A DNA stretch of 40,329 nucleotides from Mycolicibacterium sp. CBMA 234 (lineage in GTDB: Bacteria; Actinomycetota; Actinomycetes; Mycobacteriales; Mycobacteriaceae), in NCBI RefSeq assembly GCF_009729415.1, contig NZ_MPKW01000035.1, forward strand, positions 1-40,329. Reading direction: 5' to 3'. Positions 38,643 through 40,329 of the stretch are shown piece by piece. A model generated the notes under the pieces. The model saw nothing but the letters and a program-made list of their open reading frames with translations, had not been told where the DNA came from and made no database searches. Position 1 is the first letter of the stretch. The number at the start of each line of letters is the position of its first letter. A program made the translations under genes and the position numbers.

Positions 38643-40056
38643 GGGTGGTGGCACCCAACACCACCATCCCAATCAAGAATGCGACGACCGTAAAGCCCAT
38701 CACCTGACGGACATTCAGTTTCGCGATCGCGAGCAGGGGCAGCAGCCAGAACGGTTGGATCATGTTCGCAACACCCTCACCGACGGCGACCGCCATGGAG
38801 ATCAACCCCAGATATGCCGGCGAATGCTGGCCGATCGCGAGCGCCGAGTCGACTGCGATGGGGCCCTGCACCGCCCAGTGCCCGCCGCCAGACGGGACGA
38901 ACAGGCTGATGATCACCGAGCCCACAAAGGTCAGGAACGGCAGCGTGTGTTCCGTCGCGCCGTTCACGACGGCCTCGGCCAGCAGCGTCTGGAGAGGCTT
39001 GTCGGCCTTCGTGGCTTGATAGCCGAGCAAGCCGACCAGACCGCCGTACAGCGGGTACTGCAGGAGCAGCGGGCCGGACACCTTGGCGGCGCCGGTGAAG
39101 GCCCGGATGAATCGGATCGGCGTGCGGTGCAGCAGCGCACTCGTGATCGTGAACAGCATGATCATCGAGGAGATGTTCAAGGCGAACCCGCTGAGGACGA
39201 AATAGGCCATGCCCGCGGCGAATACGAGAACATTGAGGATCCAAAGGTTCTCCAGCCACTCGGCGAAGGTCTTCTTGCCCTCGTGCACAGCCGGCAGCGG
39301 AGCTTCGTCTTCGAACACCGCGGGATCGGGCGCAAGGGATTGCGTCGGTGTCATACGCCAGATGGTGAGTGCGAGCAGCGCCAGGACGACGATCACCGAC
39401 AGCCAGCTGTAGGGCTGGAAGATGGTCTGGCTCAAGGGAACGGTGATGCCCGTCAGCTTGTGGATCACGTTGATGGGGCTGCTGCTGTCGGTGTTCGCCA
39501 GCGCGATCGACGACGAAAACCCTTGTGTCCATGCGATGAAACCCATGAACGCCGCCGCGATGAGGTAACCGAAATGTGCGTCGGCGAAGCGCTTGGCGAC
39601 CTGCCGGGCGACCAGCGCCCCGGCCACCAATCCGAGTCCCCAGTTCAACAGGGACAGCACCGCGCTGACGCCGAAACACAAGAGGGCGCCTTGAACCTGA
39701 TTCCTCGGCTTACCTGCGATGTGCACGATGGCCCGCTTGAGGACGGGCGCTTCAGCCAGCGTGTAGCCCGTCACGAGGATCAGCACCATCTGGAAGGCGA
39801 AGGTGAAGATGTTCTGCGATCCCCACACTCCGCCGTACCAGGCCTTGAGCATGCCGCTGGGCGACGCGTCGTGCACCAGCAGGGCAACCAGGCCGGCGAC
39901 GATGAGGGTCAGGATGACGGCGAACAGGTACGGGTCGGGCATCAGACGTTCGACGTAGCGAACGCACAGTGCGGTGAAGGACTGCATGACGCCGCGGCGT
40001 TCAGGCTTGGTCGCGGGCGCCTTGCTCGCGTCCGTCGGGTCTGTGCTCGCCGTCAT
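38620..40056 (-). CDS. atoE: AtoE-like short-chain fatty acid transporter
   Basis: This 478-residue transporter has about 12 hydrophobic segments and matches the AtoE/TIGR00366 family for short-chain fatty acids: CVRYVERLMPDPYLFAVILTL near the start, FAFQMVLILVTGYTLAEAPVL, NWGLGLVAGALVARQVAKR and VPSGGGHWAVQGPI in conserved glycine-rich loops. The ATG at 40056 is chosen; an in-frame ATG at 40077 with AGGAAC upstream is possible. Neighbouring fatty-acid genes are not adjacent, so the substrate is not fixed. Its end overlaps the DUF1707 gene. Confidence 0.88.
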   Translation of the reverse strand: MTASTDPTDASKAPATKPERRGVMQSFTALCVRYVERLMPDPYLFAVILTLIVAGLVALLVHDASPSGMLKAWYGGVWGSQNIFTFAFQMVLILVTGYTLAEAPVLKRAIVHIAGKPRNQVQGALLCFGVSAVLSLLNWGLGLVAGALVARQVAKRFADAHFGYLIAAAFMGFIAWTQGFSSSIALANTDSSSPINVIHKLTGITVPLSQTIFQPYSWLSVIVVLALLALTIWRMTPTQSLAPDPAVFEDEAPLPAVHEGKKTFAEWLENLWILNVLVFAAGMAYFVLSGFALNISSMIMLFTITSALLHRTPIRFIRAFTGAAKVSGPLLLQYPLYGGLVGLLGYQATKADKPLQTLLAEAVVNGATEHTLPFLTFVGSVIISLFVPSGGGHWAVQGPIAVDSALAIGQHSPAYLGLISMAVAVGEGVANMIQPFWLLPLLAIAKLNVRQVMGFTVVAFLIGMVVLGATTLIAPYMI

Positions 40057-40272
40057 GTGATCGATCCGCCTTCGCATTCTCTGGTTCCTGCCTGTGCTAT
40101 CACAGTCCGCACGACGAGATGGTTGTGTTGCGGGGATATCCCTCAATCGGCCATCAATCATCGGGGCCCGCAGGCGTTTTGACGCCTGACGGCGTTGCCG
40201 CCGATGGTTTGCCCGCCCACACGCCGGGTATCCAGATCCGAGAAGGTATGCCATGTCGGAGAGGGCCGGACG
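40057..40272. other. Divergent intergenic region with hairpin
   Basis: This region contains the promoters of the transporter and of the following gene. CAGGCGT (40171-40177) and ACGCCTG (40182-40188) form a 7-bp hairpin. No gene is seen. Confidence 0.4.
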
Positions 40273-40329
40273 ATGCCATATTTCGCGATCGCAGACGCGG
40301 CGGTTGCCGCGCATTTCGCCTTCCTTGCC
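40273..40329 (+). CDS. DUF2784 protein, N-terminus (partial)
   Basis: A frame beginning MPYFAIADAAVAAHFAFLA continues past the window. It matches the conserved start of the DUF2784 membrane proteins (typically A-D-x-V-x-x-x-H-F-x-F). GGAGAGGG at 40258-40265 is a good ribosome site. Only 19 codons are visible, so the call depends on that motif. Confidence 0.6.
   Translation, partial: MPYFAIADAAVAAHFAFLA

Noticed and set aside
38557..40182. 541-residue reading frame opposite the AtoE-like transporter
   Set aside because: Low-complexity charged sequence mirroring transmembrane codons; the minus-strand transporter is clearly the real gene.
1..40329. tRNA, rRNA, CRISPR arrays, insertion sequences, prophage or integron features
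   Set aside because: Looked for by motif and repeat pattern across both strands; none was seen.

Overview
The window is GC-rich, densely coded actinobacterial DNA, most likely from an environmental or fast-growing mycobacterium. Supporting signs are an Rpf-domain resuscitation factor behind a riboswitch-like leader, a DUF1707 protein, a ChoD-type GMC oxidoreductase, many TetR regulators beside acyl-CoA genes, and long chains of genes overlapping by 4 nt (ATGA or GTGA). I see no tRNA, rRNA, CRISPR array, insertion sequence or phage gene. Decayed genes (a modA tail, an esterase tail, an SDR with an in-frame stop) show that the left half has been rearranged.

Layout. 1-2600: the end of an unknown gene, two tandem paralogous small proteins, then a structured leader resembling the c-di-AMP (ydaO) riboswitch ahead of a secreted Rpf-NlpC/P60 cell-wall hydrolase. 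2600-5540: a modA remnant joined to a broken reading frame, a TetR gene with a double palindromic operator, a tautomerase-like and a VOC-domain protein, and a 690-bp gap rich in inverted repeats. 5545-11774: two parallel hydrolase/SDR clusters, one with an old-yellow-enzyme reductase, sharing one TetR operator. 11828-19214: a six-gene operon (enoyl-CoA hydratase, hydrolase, carboxymuconolactone decarboxylase-like protein, acyl-CoA ligase, quinone-oxidoreductase-like MDR, GMC oxidase) in which every junction overlaps, divergent from a TetR gene, as expected for catabolism of a cyclic or hydrophobic substrate through CoA esters.

19776-25788: a six-gene operon for a YkoE-type ECF transporter (S unit, fused double ATPase, T unit) plus a P-loop kinase, a binding-protein-like protein without signal peptide and a rhodanese-type sulfurtransferase. 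It faces a GntR regulator with a perfect palindrome between them. The likely cargo is a thiamine precursor. 25899-35327: an inferred amine-catabolism island: small membrane protein, NCS1 permease and TetR on the plus strand; flavin amine oxidase, ADP-forming acyl-CoA synthetase, DECR-like SDR, aldehyde dehydrogenase and acyl-CoA dehydrogenase on the minus strand. A shared inverted-repeat motif marks its promoters. 35336-40329: a large secreted Xaa-Pro/CocE-type hydrolase, a DUF1707 membrane protein, an AtoE-like short-chain fatty acid transporter, and the start of a DUF2784 protein.

The most notable structure is regulatory. The palindrome ATAAC-N3-GTTAT occurs as tandem pairs with identical 21-bp spacing at 18446-18481 and 38072-38107, and as a degenerate single copy at 10062-10076, joining three distant loci and two paralogous TetR genes into one probable regulon. 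The best candidates for undescribed components are the 54-residue membrane protein fused by start/stop overlap to the NCS1 permease, and the signal-less binding-protein homologue inside the ECF operon.
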